Source of the DNA: Lunularia cruciata
Taxonomy: Eukaryota > Streptophyta > Marchantiopsida > Lunulariales > Lunulariaceae
NCBI GenBank assembly: GCA_948567375.1
Contig: OX419760.1
Location: 38,688,001 to 38,752,000, forward strand
Direction: 5' to 3'
Length of the DNA stretch: 64,000 nucleotides
Both the position numbers and the translations under genes were made by a program. Shown one piece after another: positions 11,901 to 22,099 of the stretch (positions within the stretch are counted from its first letter, which is position 1; each line of letters begins with the position of its first letter). The notes beneath the pieces are model-generated. The model did not search any database. It saw only the letters and a program-made list of their open reading frames with translations, and was not told the DNA's origin.

Positions 11901-12139
11901 TTACCCTAAATTGCAGTCATTCTTTAGTCAATTTCAAACTCGACTCTCCCTTCTTTTGCATGTTGATGTCTTGTCACTATTAAGACATGCTTTTTTTGCC
12001 TCTGCCGTGTCTTGAAGTGTACTTTCTTGCTACGTAGAAAGGTTGTTATATGGTCTTCGTATCGGCCTTCCTTGCTTACTTCTTCTCCAAATGCTAACAA
12101 AATAGAAATAAAAACAAAAAATGTGGGCACCACAGAAAG

Positions 12140-12501
12140 AGGTTCCCATGTAGCATCATGAAAGGGATACCCTTTCCAAAGGACCTTGTACTCCGTATGT
12201 TGTCGACGTACGTGTTGGATGTGGTGATGCACAAGGATACGATCAACTTTGAACTCCTCATGATCATTAATAGGGATAGGAGGAGGAGGTTGGATCCGAG
12301 AGGAAAAAGAAGAGGGGTTAGGAACAAAGGTTTCAACTTGGAAATATGAAAGCTAGGATGGATGCGCATATGATAAGGCAAGGCAAGTTGGTAAGCAACA
12401 AGAGAGACAATTTGGGTGACATCAAAAGGTCCTATCCAATTTGGGGCAAGTTTACAAACTAGGGTATCAAGTGGGAGAGGTAGATTACTAGAGGATGGCA
12501 T
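12140..12501 (-). pseudogene. Integrase tail and chromodomain (first part) of B-1
   Basis: Minus-strand sequence shows the GPF module (LAPNWIGPFDVTQIVSLVAYQLA, LPYHMRIHPSFHISKLKP) and then the chromodomain core YKVLWKGYPFHDATWEPLS, with a frame change between them. X-1 interrupts the domain right after this point, and its last helix lies at 8614-8525. The combined domain has the aromatic and Trp residues of plant chromovirus chromodomains. Confidence 0.88.
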
Positions 12502-12599
12502 AACTTTATCACCAACTTCAAAGGTGAGATCATGATGATGGTGGTCCGCATATTGTTTTTGATGATTTTGAGCAACAAGGAGATGAGATTTTGCTTGTT

Positions 12600-13600
12600 A
12601 GAGAGATTTAGATATGGTGGTCAAGAAGGTTGAAGTATGAGGGACTTGAGATGGGAGAGGAACAAGAAGAGAATCTAGGACAAGCCGATCTTGGCCAAAA
12701 TTGAGAAAGAAAGGAGAGAATCCGGTGCTTGCTTGTTTAGAATTATTGTATGCAAACTCCGCAACTGCAAGACCTTCATCCCAATTGGTATGGTGAATGT
12801 TGACAAAGGCTCAAGGCATATCTTCCAAGGTGCAATTTGTACGTTCAGTTTGTCCTCAGTTTGAGGATGATAGACTGTGGACAAAGCAAGTTTGGTGCCA
12901 GGTATATGGAAGAGGGCTTGCCAAAACTTTCTGGTGCAGTGAGGATCACGGTCGGAGATGAGTACACATGGCATCCCATAATGTTTGAATATATTATCCA
13001 AGTAGAGTTGCGCCAAGGTTGGAGCATCCACACTATCAACCGTTGGTGCTAAATGGATTTTCTTACTAAGCTTATCCACAACACCACAATTGTTGTGTGA
13101 CCCTGTTGTGTCTTGGGCAAGGAGGTGATGAGATCTAAGCTCACATGTTCCCAACAAGTAGTTGGGATGGGAAGTGGCTGAAGGAGTCCACTCGGCTTTT
13201 GGTCACTAGCCTTGTTGCGTTGACAACTCTCACACAATCAGACAAACTCCCGAACATCTTGTGTCATGTTGGGCCACCACCATTGGCGTTGGAGGGTACC
13301 CAAGGTCTTGACCACCTCCATGTGACCAGCTATTGGTAGATCATGGGCTTCTTGAAGGTGCACAAGTCGGATATCACTTTTGGCTGGAACATAGATCCAG
13401 TCTGCATGGAATAGAAGGCCTTCCTTGAAGGAGAAGTTGTTGTTTTCCTTGTTGCCGGCTGTCAGACAACCATGTACCATTTGGAAGAAGGGATCTTGTT
13501 GTAGAGCTGACCAAAAATTGTTATGGACCTTGGAGTCAATTGACACCGTCGTAATTGCCGTTGTGATGAGAGGAAGAGACTTCAAATCAGGTCTTCATGA
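12600..13600 (-). pseudogene. Integrase of B-1
   Basis: Zinc-binding part HLQEAHDLPIAGHMEVVKTL...CESCQRNKASDQKP (13380-13190), first catalytic region HVSLDLITSLPKTQQGHTT and second VLISDRDPHCTRKFWQALF. The third catalytic block is readable only in a shifted frame (GQTERTNCTLE near 12850). Frame changes at about 13237 and 13157 show it is inactive. Sits between RNase H and chromodomain as expected. Confidence 0.9.
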
Positions 13601-13689
13601 TAGAACATCAAGAGTGACATGGAACCGACCTAGTTTGTACTCAAGTTTGATGTCAAACTATTGGAGTTGCTCTTCCCATCAATGATGTT

Positions 13690-14728
13690 GACTCTTCATG
13701 TGTTCCAAGTGTAAGGTCTGCAACAATGGCTTGTGAAGAGTTCGAATGATCACTTGTTTCCCCAAGAGTTAATTCCTCCATACCTTGGTGGCATATACCA
13801 TTGCAAGTTGTTTTTGATCTTGAGCATAGTAATTTATTTCAGCTTTATTTAGTAGGCAAGACACAAAGGCAATGGGATGTAGTCCATCTGGGAATTCTTG
13901 TTGCAACACAGCTCCAATTGCAAAGTTAGAAGCATCAAAATCAACCACACAAGGTAGTTGAGGATCATATGGTTGAAGAATGGGTCTTGAAGACACCATA
14001 TGCTTTAACTTCTAGAATGCTTTTTCATGCTTGGCAGTCCACTGGAAGCTCCAGTTCTTTCCCAAGAGGCCAGTCAATGGTGCAGCTACATGAGCCTAAT
14101 AGTGGTTGAACTATCGGAAAAAATTGGGCAATCCATTGAATGCCCATACTTCTATAGCATCCTTTGGGGTAGTCCAATCAATAATGGCCTTGATTTTCTC
14201 TTCTTCCATCTTGATCCCCTCTGATGAGATTTTATAGCCCAAGAAAGTAACCTCCTTCTGCCAAAAGGCACACTTCAACTTCTTGTAGTAAAATTTCCAT
14301 TGTTGTAGTCGTCTTAGGACTTCTTGCACATGATTCATGTGTTCTGCCTATGTCTTACTATAGATTAAGATATCATCCAAGAACACCACCACGGACCAAT
14401 CCAATAGTCCATCCAACATCCGATGCATTTGATCCATGAAGACCGTTGGAGCATTAGTGAGTTTGAAAGGTAGAACTCTCCACTCAAAATGCCCATACCT
14501 TGTGCAAAAGGTAGTCTTTTGCACATCCTTTCTATCAATAGAAATTTGCCAATAGCCGCTATAAAGATCCAACTTGGAAAAGTAACGTGCTCCACTTAGT
14601 TGATCAAGCAAGTCATCAATCCAAGGCAAGGGATATGCATTCTTCACGGTTTGCTTATTGACCCCACGGTAATCAATACAAAAACAAAGTCCTCCATCCT
14701 TCTTTGGAACAAATAGTACCAATGCTCT
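13690..14728 (-). pseudogene. Reverse transcriptase (C-terminal three quarters) and RNase H of B-1
   Basis: Starting directly at the X-2 junction, [21 protein letters not shown] continues the RT begun at 18287. The active site [14 protein letters not shown] lies near 14355-14395. The thumb and connection (WKFYYKKLKCAFWQKEVTFL) and RNase H (CVVDFDASNFAIGAVLQQEF, YYAQDQKQLAMVYA) follow, with stops near 14345, 14100 and 13768. Catalytic Asp pair of RT intact; RNase H frame broken. Confidence 0.9.
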
Positions 14729-15100
14729 TGTGGTACCCACATTTTTTGTTTTTCTATGGTTAGTAGTGGTTAAGAGATAAAGTAAGCACAAAAAGTCGAA
14801 TTGCGGACAAAGAATGGACGGAAGTAACTTCGGAGGAAAGCCAAAGAAGTTGACATTGGATCCGATGATGGAGGTACTTGGAAGAGGAGTACGCCGGAAA
14901 AAGTCCAAAAATCACCATCTTTGAGTTGGAAGATGCAGGAAAGACGAAGACCGTTTAACAACCTCTATACATGGCAAGAAAGTACATTTCAAGAAACGGT
15001 AGGGGCAGAAGAAGCATGTCTTGATAGTGACCGGGAGTGCACGCAGAAGAGAGAAATTCACAGACAAAATCGACTAAAGAATGACTGTGATTCGGGGCAA

Positions 15101-15107
15101 TATAAAA
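15101..15107 (+). promoter_or_regulatory. TATA box upstream of the X-2 ORF
   Basis: TATAAAA within GGCAATATAAAATTG, about 75 bases before the ATG at 15180. Conserved in X-1. Confidence 0.5.
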
Positions 15108-15179
15108 TTGTGATTACGTAGGAGGAAGTTGAATACTTTGAGTAAATTTCCAATTCCTTTGAGTAGTCGTCCTGCAGTA

Positions 15180-17602
15180 ATGCGTGTCCGGGAGCCCATC
15201 GAGAGTGAGATTTTTTGGAACCCTAAGGGAGTTAGAGTGTCTCGTCCAGGAGAGGGTCTTATTTTCCAACATCGTAGAACAAGAGAACAAATCATGGCAA
15301 AGAAGGTGGCCAACGTGCTAGCGGTGAGAGGTTTTGCAATTCGAAGGGTAGATGTAGTGGCTAGAATCGAAGTCTTGATTAGACTTTGTATTATATTTTT
15401 AGCATGGAACTGGAATTTCAGTTTCTCGGGAGTGATGGCAGAGATTGCTGTTAGTAATTGTGAGGAGGGTCCCGAGGTGGAAGGGAAGAGAGGCAATCCG
15501 GCTCAATGGACTGAGTCGGATTGGAAGTTGGTGTTGGGGAGAGAAGCAGGAGAATCAACAGGGATCATCTTCTATCGGAAGTGTGATGCTGTAGAGGAGA
15601 CAACATAAATCCAAAATTTTTCTTTGCTCTGAGAACCACGATTGGCTACAAGGTGGAGTCCTATCGGGACCCGATCCAAAGAAGTATCGTGGGAGCAATG
15701 ATGGCCATGTTCAAGCCAGAACAAACTACCTACGTGAACATGTTTGCAGGAGTTCCCGTGAATTGGGCAAAGTGCTTTCACCACCGAACAAGGCAGATGG
15801 TGGTGAATTGGAGAACGGGCTCGCCACCACATTATTTTGCACCGTTTGCAGCCCACTTCTACTTTGGGCTGAACTTACTATCCAAAGACGAGCGTCATTG
15901 TATGGTGTCACACATACATCCTGATTTGAGACGGGAAGCAGATGATGAAGAGTGCCAGTATATGCTGCATCTTTGAGCAAATGACGAGTACTTTGCAAGG
16001 ACAGGACAATGGAAAATTGAAGACATTACCAGTCCAAAGACAAAGAAGCGTAGCAAACCCGAAGAAGCAAGGTTGCCGCCCAAGCAAAGGAAGACTTGAC
16101 GGCTGATGTTGAAGACGGCAAAGATTGTAAAAGAGGCATCATCGGGATCGGAGTCTGGAGAAGAGACTAATTTGCAACAAGAGGACTCGGAAGAAGAGGA
16201 GCTCACATTGAAAAGTGAGGAGTCTGGGAGCAATAACGATGGAGAGCCAGAGGTCTTGCAATCGGCAGCAGTAAGTGAAGCTTGTCAAACGATGGTATTA
16301 AACAAGTCAAGAGCAGAAGAGGAAGCAAAGAATCCCACGGGGCCGAGTTCAAGAGGCCAAGACAAAGAAAGTGTGGACACGATAAAGATACAAAGATCGC
16401 GACTTCGGATGAAGGAGCCGATGACGAAAAAGAAGACTCCAGACAAAGATGGTGATGAAGAGGAAGAGCATTTCAGCGGGATATCCTACATGACAAAGGT
16501 GGTAACCCCATTGCTGGAATTGTTGAAGGAGCATCGAAGAGTAATTCCCCAAGATCGCAGTAAGGGGATGAACAAATTACATATGGTGAAGTATCTAGTA
16601 AGTGAAGTGAAGGAGCTGCAGGAACAACAAGTCCAAAGATCGCATGAAGTAGAAGAACTTCGGAGGGAGGAATGCTTGGTGAAGAAAACGCTGACCCTGC
16701 TACAAGGATGCTGCATAGAGAAGGAGAAGGAATTGCAGAAGCGAGCCGGAGAATTCAAGGAACAGGCGATGTGGCTCAATAAGATGAAGGAAGAAGTGAG
16801 TGATGTGCGCATCAAGAATGTTCATTTGAAGGCGATGAACATCGTAATGGAGCAGGAGTTGGATGGTTTGAAGAAGAGTGCAGCGGGGAAGGATCAAGCA
16901 TGGCAGAGGGAGTTAGCAGCCAGGCAAGAGACAGAAGAACGATTACAAGAGCTAGTCAAGAGTGCTAAGTTACAGAGTACACAGGATGCAGAGGAGAAGA
17001 AGAAGCTTGCTGTGGAGTACGAAGACGAGCTGAAGATGTATTGTGAAGAACTGAAGGTAGAGCGCTCTTGAGGATATGAATCAGAATCAGTAGGGGAAGT
17101 TGCAGGAAAGTTAAGAGCAATCTTAAGCACGGAGGCTGAAGGGAGATTGGAGGAAGCTTGCCTACATGAGTTGAAATTACTTGTGCAGGAGACTTGGAAG
17201 CGAAAAGCCAAGGATGTGGACATGAACACATTGCTGATTCGATTAAGAGAGCGTGTAGATAGGAAAATGTTAGATGTAGAGAACAATGTTAGTCTTAGAC
17301 TAGATTTAGATAATTTGTAATTAGAGAAGATTCAGAATAGTGTGACAATGGAGAAGAGACCCGATGTTGCAGAAGTAGGAATACAAGTACCATCGGACTT
17401 GAGGATTGACACATTAGAGAAGAGTGGGTCAGGAGATAAGAGTGTAGATGGATTACCCATGAGCTCAATTGTAGATTGTAGTGAAGAAGTGGTAGAATTA
17501 GTAAAGAATTTGGTAGAATCAATCATACCCGAAGAAGGTGAAATAGTAAGAAGATCATCGGGTTTGGAAGCCGATGATGAGGTAGACATCAAATCAATGT
17601 AA
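15180..17602 (+). pseudogene. Coiled-coil ORF of X-2 (about 800 codons, unknown function, lightly broken)
   Basis: I do not recognise this protein. From the ATG at 15180 the first block (MRVREPIESEIFWNPKGVRV, then AKKVANVLAVRGFAIRRVD) runs to 15608. A 1-base shift relative to X-1 then moves the frame. The second block (15653-15976) has MFAGVPVNWAKCFHHRTRQM and HYFAPFAAHFYFGLNLL and is the part best conserved with X-1. The third (16106-17071) begins with an acidic Ser/Glu-rich tract and a basic patch, then a long coiled coil rich in Leu/Glu/Lys heptads that continues to about 17300. The C-terminal part ends at 17602. Stops at 15974 and 17069 and one at 17318 are mostly CGA-to-TGA or Gln-to-stop type changes. 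No zinc knuckle, catalytic motif or membrane segment seen. Could be a Gag-like structural protein or a captured host gene. Confidence 0.7.
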
Positions 17603-18286
17603 GTACTAATTTTGAGATAGGTAGAGGCAGATATGAAGAGATAGATTGTCCCTTAGGATCTACAGGTAGGAAAGGATGTTAGGAAGCGGTGCCTAGGTAG
17701 GCGAGTCTACCGTTTGCTTCAGTATTTGAGAGGAGCATTTGCAGTGTGGAGAATTCCAAAGAGCAAATTAGTGTGTCTGTGGATGTTGGAATTTGTAGCC
17801 TTGATCTTCATTTTGTGTGCTTGATCCTAAGTGAAGTGCATCGGAGCAATGCCTTGACAGGTCTGAGAGGAATTGTAGTGTTGGTAGTATTCGGCATTGG
17901 TGAGTGCAGCACAAAGTTGATGTGAAGCAATTTTGATCAAGGAAGTTGTGCCTTTAGTGGAGGAGTGGAACACAATTCTAAGGTGAAATTGATCTTTGCA
18001 ATGAAGTGCCGTCTTCGTGAGAATTTGAATCATCACAATCAAGAGTTGTTTGGACAGAATTTGCTATGTTGTGATTATGTGTGGGTATTCGTGACAAGTT
18101 GTCAAGATTGTGAGCTTGTTACTCTCTTCTAGGTGTAGTTTCTACCTGAGAGATTAAAGAAGAAACCAAGAAGAACTGCAATTGTGACTTTTGTCTTCAT
18201 ATTTGACCAATTTTGGATAGTATCTCTACGGGAACAAACTCTACTGACCCGATTACCGCAAAAGTGATATTTGCCAGGTTGTCACA

Positions 18287-19146
18287 GCTCCCCAAGGAGA
18301 GGTACTATGTCGTATGAAGTCCTTCTCCAGCAACTCTATAAGTGTTGTTTTCAACTCCTCCAACTTCTTTGGTGAGAGCCGATAGATCGGTCTACTCAAT
18401 GGAGTACTCCTTGGCAATAACTTGATCTTGAAGGGCATACCTCAATCGGAGGGTAATCCCTTTGGCAGATCATCTGGAAACACATCCGCAAACTCTTGAA
18501 CTATATGATCAACCATTGCTTGATGAGGCTCTTGGCTCTCCTTAGATTGTTCTTGTGCAATCGGCTTGATCCAGACCGCAAATATAGACTTATCTTCCTC
18601 CAAAGTTTGCTCTATGGCTACTTTACTAACCAACTTCCCTTCCAAGGACTCATTTCTCTTCCAAGCTTGCTCCATGGTTGCCTTTTTGGCAAACTTCCCG
18701 TCTTGGGACTGACTATTCTTAGATGTCTTACTTAGAGGTGCCAAACAACCTGATCAAAAATTCCTACCTTGATTTTGTACTTGAATTTGTCATCAGGTCC
18801 AATCAAATTAAACCTTATGACGTTCAAGCCGAGGTAGACCCAAAATGATATCATAGTGTAGAAGTGCCACTACAAACCTCATACACTCCAAATAATCCTT
18901 CCCAATCTTGAAGGTAACAAGATGCGAGGTGCAGAATGTAGAACACTTTCTACCATCCTTCATCATCAAACTACTTCCAATCACTAGCTTGATAGGATTA
19001 CCCAATTCCTTTGCTACTTGCATAGACATGCAATTCTCTAAACTTCCAAAATCAACCAAAATCCTACAACCCCAATTAGATATTGTACCTTGCAAGTGAA
19101 GCAAACTTGCATAGGTCAACTCTTCAATCCTATTGGAACTAATCAA
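18287..19146 (-). pseudogene. Protease and N-terminal reverse transcriptase of B-1
   Basis: Protease (19146-18808): CRILVDFGSLENCMSMQVAKE keeps the active-site Asp but has FGS for the usual S/T-G-A/S, followed by HYDIILGLPRLERHK, the second protease strand. RT N-terminus (18744-18287): VDHIVQEFADVFPDDLPKGL and PIYRLSPKKLEELKTTLIEL lead to FIRHSTSPWGA, where X-2 interrupts. The domain order and SPWGA junction to 14728 show the original continuity. Confidence 0.9.
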
Positions 19147-19159
19147 GCTCCCAATAGCC

Positions 19160-19800
19160 AGCTTGAAATCTCCTACTAGGATTCCTTGTTTCCCTAATCA
19201 TTTTGTTCCACAAACTACATCTGGGCAACTTGTCCAGGTCATCTATTCCTAAGTGTGCATTCAGCAATGCAATGTCCAACTTGGCAATAATAAAAACAAC
19301 CTCCATTTTGTTGCAATCTTTCTCTATCCGTAGAACCAAGTGGTCTCCGTTGGATAGCATCAATCTCCATTGGTGCCGGTTCTTCCACCCATGCGATGTA
19401 CTGGTAGGCCTTGTGTAGGTCAAGGTCAAGATCATGTCATCATAACCAAGAAATCAAAGCGCTCAGCCAATTGCATGGCTTCTTCTACGTTTTGTTGTTC
19501 CCACATGGTCACCTCCAATTTGGTTTGTGACTTCAATCCCCATATAAATTGATCTAGAACCTCACCTTCTTGTTTATCTGGAATTTGCATGATGATGTTC
19601 TAAAATTGTGTGATGTAGCTCCTTACTAAGCCAATTTGCTTCAACTCCGCCAATTTATCTTGTGCGGCTCAAGTGGCATTTATAGTTTGAAACCAACTCA
19701 ATATTGCATCCTTGAATTCTGCCCATGTCGAAATTGGGGCAACAATTTGTCGTTCAGCTTGCTCCACTCTAAAACACTACCAAAGTTTTATCACACCATC
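19160..19800 (-). pseudogene. Gag core of B-1
   Basis: The minus strand translates, with stops, to a retrotransposon Gag domain: WAEFKDAILSWFQTINAT, KLAELKQIGLVRSYITQF and FIWGLKSQTKLEVTMWEQQN follow the family pattern of short helices ending in the F-x-x-G-L turn. The region toward 19160 links to protease; a zinc knuckle is not clearly visible. Decayed by multiple stops. Confidence 0.8.
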
Positions 19801-20109
19801 TAATTGGCAAGAGGCCAAGAGAATCTATTTTTGTTCATCTTGAAGATTGGTGATTTCAAAGTAACATTCACAATCAAACACAAAATTCTCCATTATGCCC
19901 AAAAGATTCTTGCCTTCAAACACCTTGGGTTTTGGAAATTGAATGTGATCTTCTCCATCTCAAATTGGCACTCTCTCTATATGTTCTCGTCGTTGCTGAT
20001 CTCGTTCATCCAGCAATCAAGTAAGGTGCTCGATTTGTTGCTGCATCACAAGGATAACATCCGATATTGCCGCCATAGCTACTACTCTATCCCACTACTC
20101 CCAATTTAT

Positions 20110-20328
20110 CTAATTGATTAGCACATAGATGCAGCATACACACCATTCTCCATAAGTTACAACCGGAAGTATCAAAGGTTTCTCAAACACAATGATCATA
20201 TGTAGAAAATCGTGCCCAAAGTGTGAGGTGATGAATTGTGTGAAATGATGCTTGGTTAATATTTGGACATGAAAATCCCAATGGTTTGGCAAAAGTGGAT
20301 TTGGTGGTCCATAAATTCCATCCATCAT
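20110..20328 (-). CDS. Leader ORF of B-1 upstream of gag (unknown function)
   Basis: A 72-codon ORF starting at ATG 20328, seven bases after the PBS. It reads MMDGIYGPPNPLLPNHWDFHVQ...HFTQFITSHFGHDF...PLILPVVTYGEW...IYVLIN. The pattern (HxxVQ, xxHFGxxF, P-x-I-L-P-V-V-x-Y, I-Y-V-L) matches the leader peptides of A-1, A-2 and D-1 although the elements belong to different families. Open throughout while gag and pol of the same element are broken. Could be the N-terminal domain of Gag rather than a separate protein. Confidence 0.6.
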   Translation of the reverse strand: MMDGIYGPPNPLLPNHWDFHVQILTKHHFTQFITSHFGHDFLHMIIVFEKPLILPVVTYGEWCVCCIYVLIN

Positions 20329-20334
20329 ATTCCT

Positions 20335-20346
20335 GCTTTGATACCA
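20335..20346 (-). other. Primer-binding site of B-1
   Basis: Minus strand TGGTATCAAAGC, one base from the 5' LTR; initiator tRNA-Met type with one substitution. Confidence 0.88.
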
Positions 20347-20347
20347 A

Positions 20348-20695
20348 TGTAAAAGACCAAGATCAAGGAGAGAAATAGGAGAATGGAAACTCACATTGGG
20401 ACACTTGAATGAGGGAAAAATCCAAATGCCTAGCATGAGCTTTGGCTTTGGTAGTTAACTAGGAAGCTTCTCAAGAAATTTCATTCTAGAAACCGCCTAC
20501 TTGGCATGCAAGCTAAGCTAGTTAGAAGCTTCTAGAATCTTCCTTCTAGAAACTACTTGGTGGGGGCGCAAGTTAACTAATTGGGAAGCTTCCTAAGAAG
20601 CTACCTAGATGCTTCTAGAATATTCTAGGCTAATTTGGCTTACTCTCTACTTCGTTAGCCTAACTAACTATCTCACTAAACTCCATATTGTTACA
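20348..20695 (-). repeat. 5' LTR of B-1
   Basis: 348-bp LTR matching 8128-8524 but lacking about 80 bp near its transcription start side, including the TATTTATA segment, so this LTR is probably promoter-dead. TSD TCCTA follows at 20696. Confidence 0.93.
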
Positions 20696-20700
20696 TCCTA

Positions 20701-22080
20701 TATGCATTGAGAGAGATACCACCAAAGCCTCAAAAAATATACATAAAAAGGCCAATGCATGTCAACCTAGCACCATCTCCTTATTTGTCTCACCATGCCA
20801 ACATGCTCCAGTCTGATCCATCTAGCTGGGATATGGATTTCTATTCAACCCATCTGCATCATGGTTCACCACTCTAGGTCTATGAACAGTCGTGAAATTG
20901 TACTCTTGTAAAATCAGAGCCCATCATGCAAGCTTCCCTGAAAGCTTGTCGGACTCCATCAACCATGTTACCGGCTGATGATTAGTGATGAGAGTGAAAG
21001 GGTTACCAAATAGGTAACATAAAAAATCTGCTACTACCCAAACTGCTACCAAGCATTCTCCCTCATATGAACTAAACTTCATCTCTACTAAATTTTGGAG
21101 CAACTAGCATATGCCATCACAAACTCCTTCCCCTCATCATCATGTTGGGTGAGCACTGCTCCCAACCCCAACATACTCCAATCAATATGAACCTGAAATG
21201 GTTATCCTCTAATCGATCTCCTCAATAGGAGCAGATGTCAACCTCTCCTTGAGCTCTACAAAAGCTCTCTCCTGCTCATCTCCCCAACATCACTCCTATG
21301 TAAGCTTGGTCAGCTTTGTCAAGGCCTTGGCAATAGCACTAAATCCTCTTACATAGCGGCAATAGAAGTTTGCCAACCCAAGGAATGTTTGCACTCTACT
21401 CACATCCGTAGGCCAAAGAATACGTGCAATAGCCTCCACCTTGGTTTGTTGAACACCAAGTCCTCCAGGGTTGGCAAATAGTGTGGCCCAAATACTCAAC
21501 TTGCTCATAGAAGAACCTACACTTCCTAGGATGTAATTTGAGTCCATGAGCTCTCAACCTCTAAAACACCTCCAACAATTGTTTCTCATTCTCTTCCATA
21601 GTAGTGCTATAGACCAAAATATCATCAATATAGCACCAAGCAAAATCCAATCCAGCTAGGATCCTATCCATGACCCTATGGAACTTAGTAGGAGCATTCT
21701 TTATGGTAAGAACATCTATTGAAATAACACATCCTTGCCGTGAGGATCAATAGCCCAAAATGTTGTCTTGGACTTATCCTCCTCCTTGATCAGCATTTGA
21801 TGATATCCTGCTCAAAGATCCAAAGTATTGAAGACCTTTGCATGCCCAATTGCATCAAAAATCTCCTCCAATGTAGGCATGACATACCTATCAGCCCTGG
21901 TGTGTTGGTTGATAGGACAGTAATCTCCACACATCCACCTATCTATGTAGGTACCATGCATATCCTTCTTGGATGGCATCATTGTAGCTAATGCATACTC
22001 TCCATGTGAGATCTTCACCAAACTAGCCTTGAAAAGGTCTCTACTTTGGCTCTAAATCAATGTTCTCTCCATGTCACTAT
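20701..22080 (-). pseudogene. Reverse transcriptase and RNase H of MT-1
   Basis: Decayed counterpart of 58930-60300 in MT-2. The RT active site WCYIDDILVYST is readable near 21606-21640, with GLGVQQTKVEAIARILWPTD and FLGLANFYCRYVRGFSAIAK downstream (21547-21296). RNase H motifs are present with stops near 20900-21200. Upstream, EYALATMMPSKKDMHGTYID and CGDYCPINQHTRADRYVMPT (22021-21850) are the RT N-terminus. The codon after TLDL is TGA, as in both other copies. Confidence 0.9.
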
Positions 22081-22099
22081 GGTAATAAGGACTTCAAAA

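Larger units (their letters stand above)
8615..12134 (-). mobile_element. X-1: 3.5-kb TG...CA element with one long coiled-coil ORF
   Basis: Inserted in the chromodomain of B-1. Read on the minus strand it begins TGTGGTGCCCACATTTTTTG and ends GGTTGTCACA. GAAAG at 8610-8614 and 12135-12139 is a perfect 5-bp target duplication. X-2 at 14729-18286 has the same ends and the same gene in the opposite orientation. No RT, integrase or transposase is present, and I find no direct terminal repeats within it. TG...CA ends plus a 5-bp duplication fit an LTR-type integration, so it could be a solo copy of a very long LTR that contains a gene, or a non-autonomous element mobilised by a Ty3 integrase. The ORF (11821-9398) is broken by frameshifts and stops. 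Confidence 0.88.
14729..18286 (+). mobile_element. X-2: 3.56-kb TG...CA element with one long coiled-coil ORF
   Basis: Inserted in the RT of B-1, opposite in orientation to X-1. Begins TGTGGTACCCACATTTTTTG and ends CCAGGTTGTCACA. Flanks GCTCT (14724-14728) and GCTCC (18287-18291) are a 5-bp target duplication with one C/T difference. It carries a TATA box at 15101 and an ORF from 15180 to 17602, better preserved than in X-1. No RT, integrase, PBS or internal LTR pair seen. With X-1 it forms a 9.7-kb span with inverted arms of about 3.5 kb. Confidence 0.88.
8128..20695 (-). mobile_element. B-1: chromodomain Ty3/gypsy retrotransposon carrying two X insertions
   Basis: Minus-strand element with LTRs at 8128-8524 and 20348-20695, TGTAAAAG...TTACA ends and a perfect TCCTA duplication at 8123-8127 and 20696-20700. 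PBS at 20335-20346. Reading order: leader ORF, gag, protease, RT, RNase H, integrase, chromodomain. Two 3.5-kb X elements interrupt pol. X-2 splits RT after SPWGA, with the frame resuming as [11 protein letters not shown] at 14728. X-1 splits the chromodomain after ATWEPLS, with the frame resuming as HLKNAQTAIQEFEASM at 8614. Removing both restores a normal Ty3 pol order, which proves the two X units are insertions and not part of B-1. Many stops; inactive. Confidence 0.95.

Noticed and set aside
8615-18286. A single 9.7-kb DNA transposon with long terminal inverted repeats
   Set aside because: The two arms are separate insertions: each has its own 5-bp target duplication, and removing both restores the B-1 RT and chromodomain frames.
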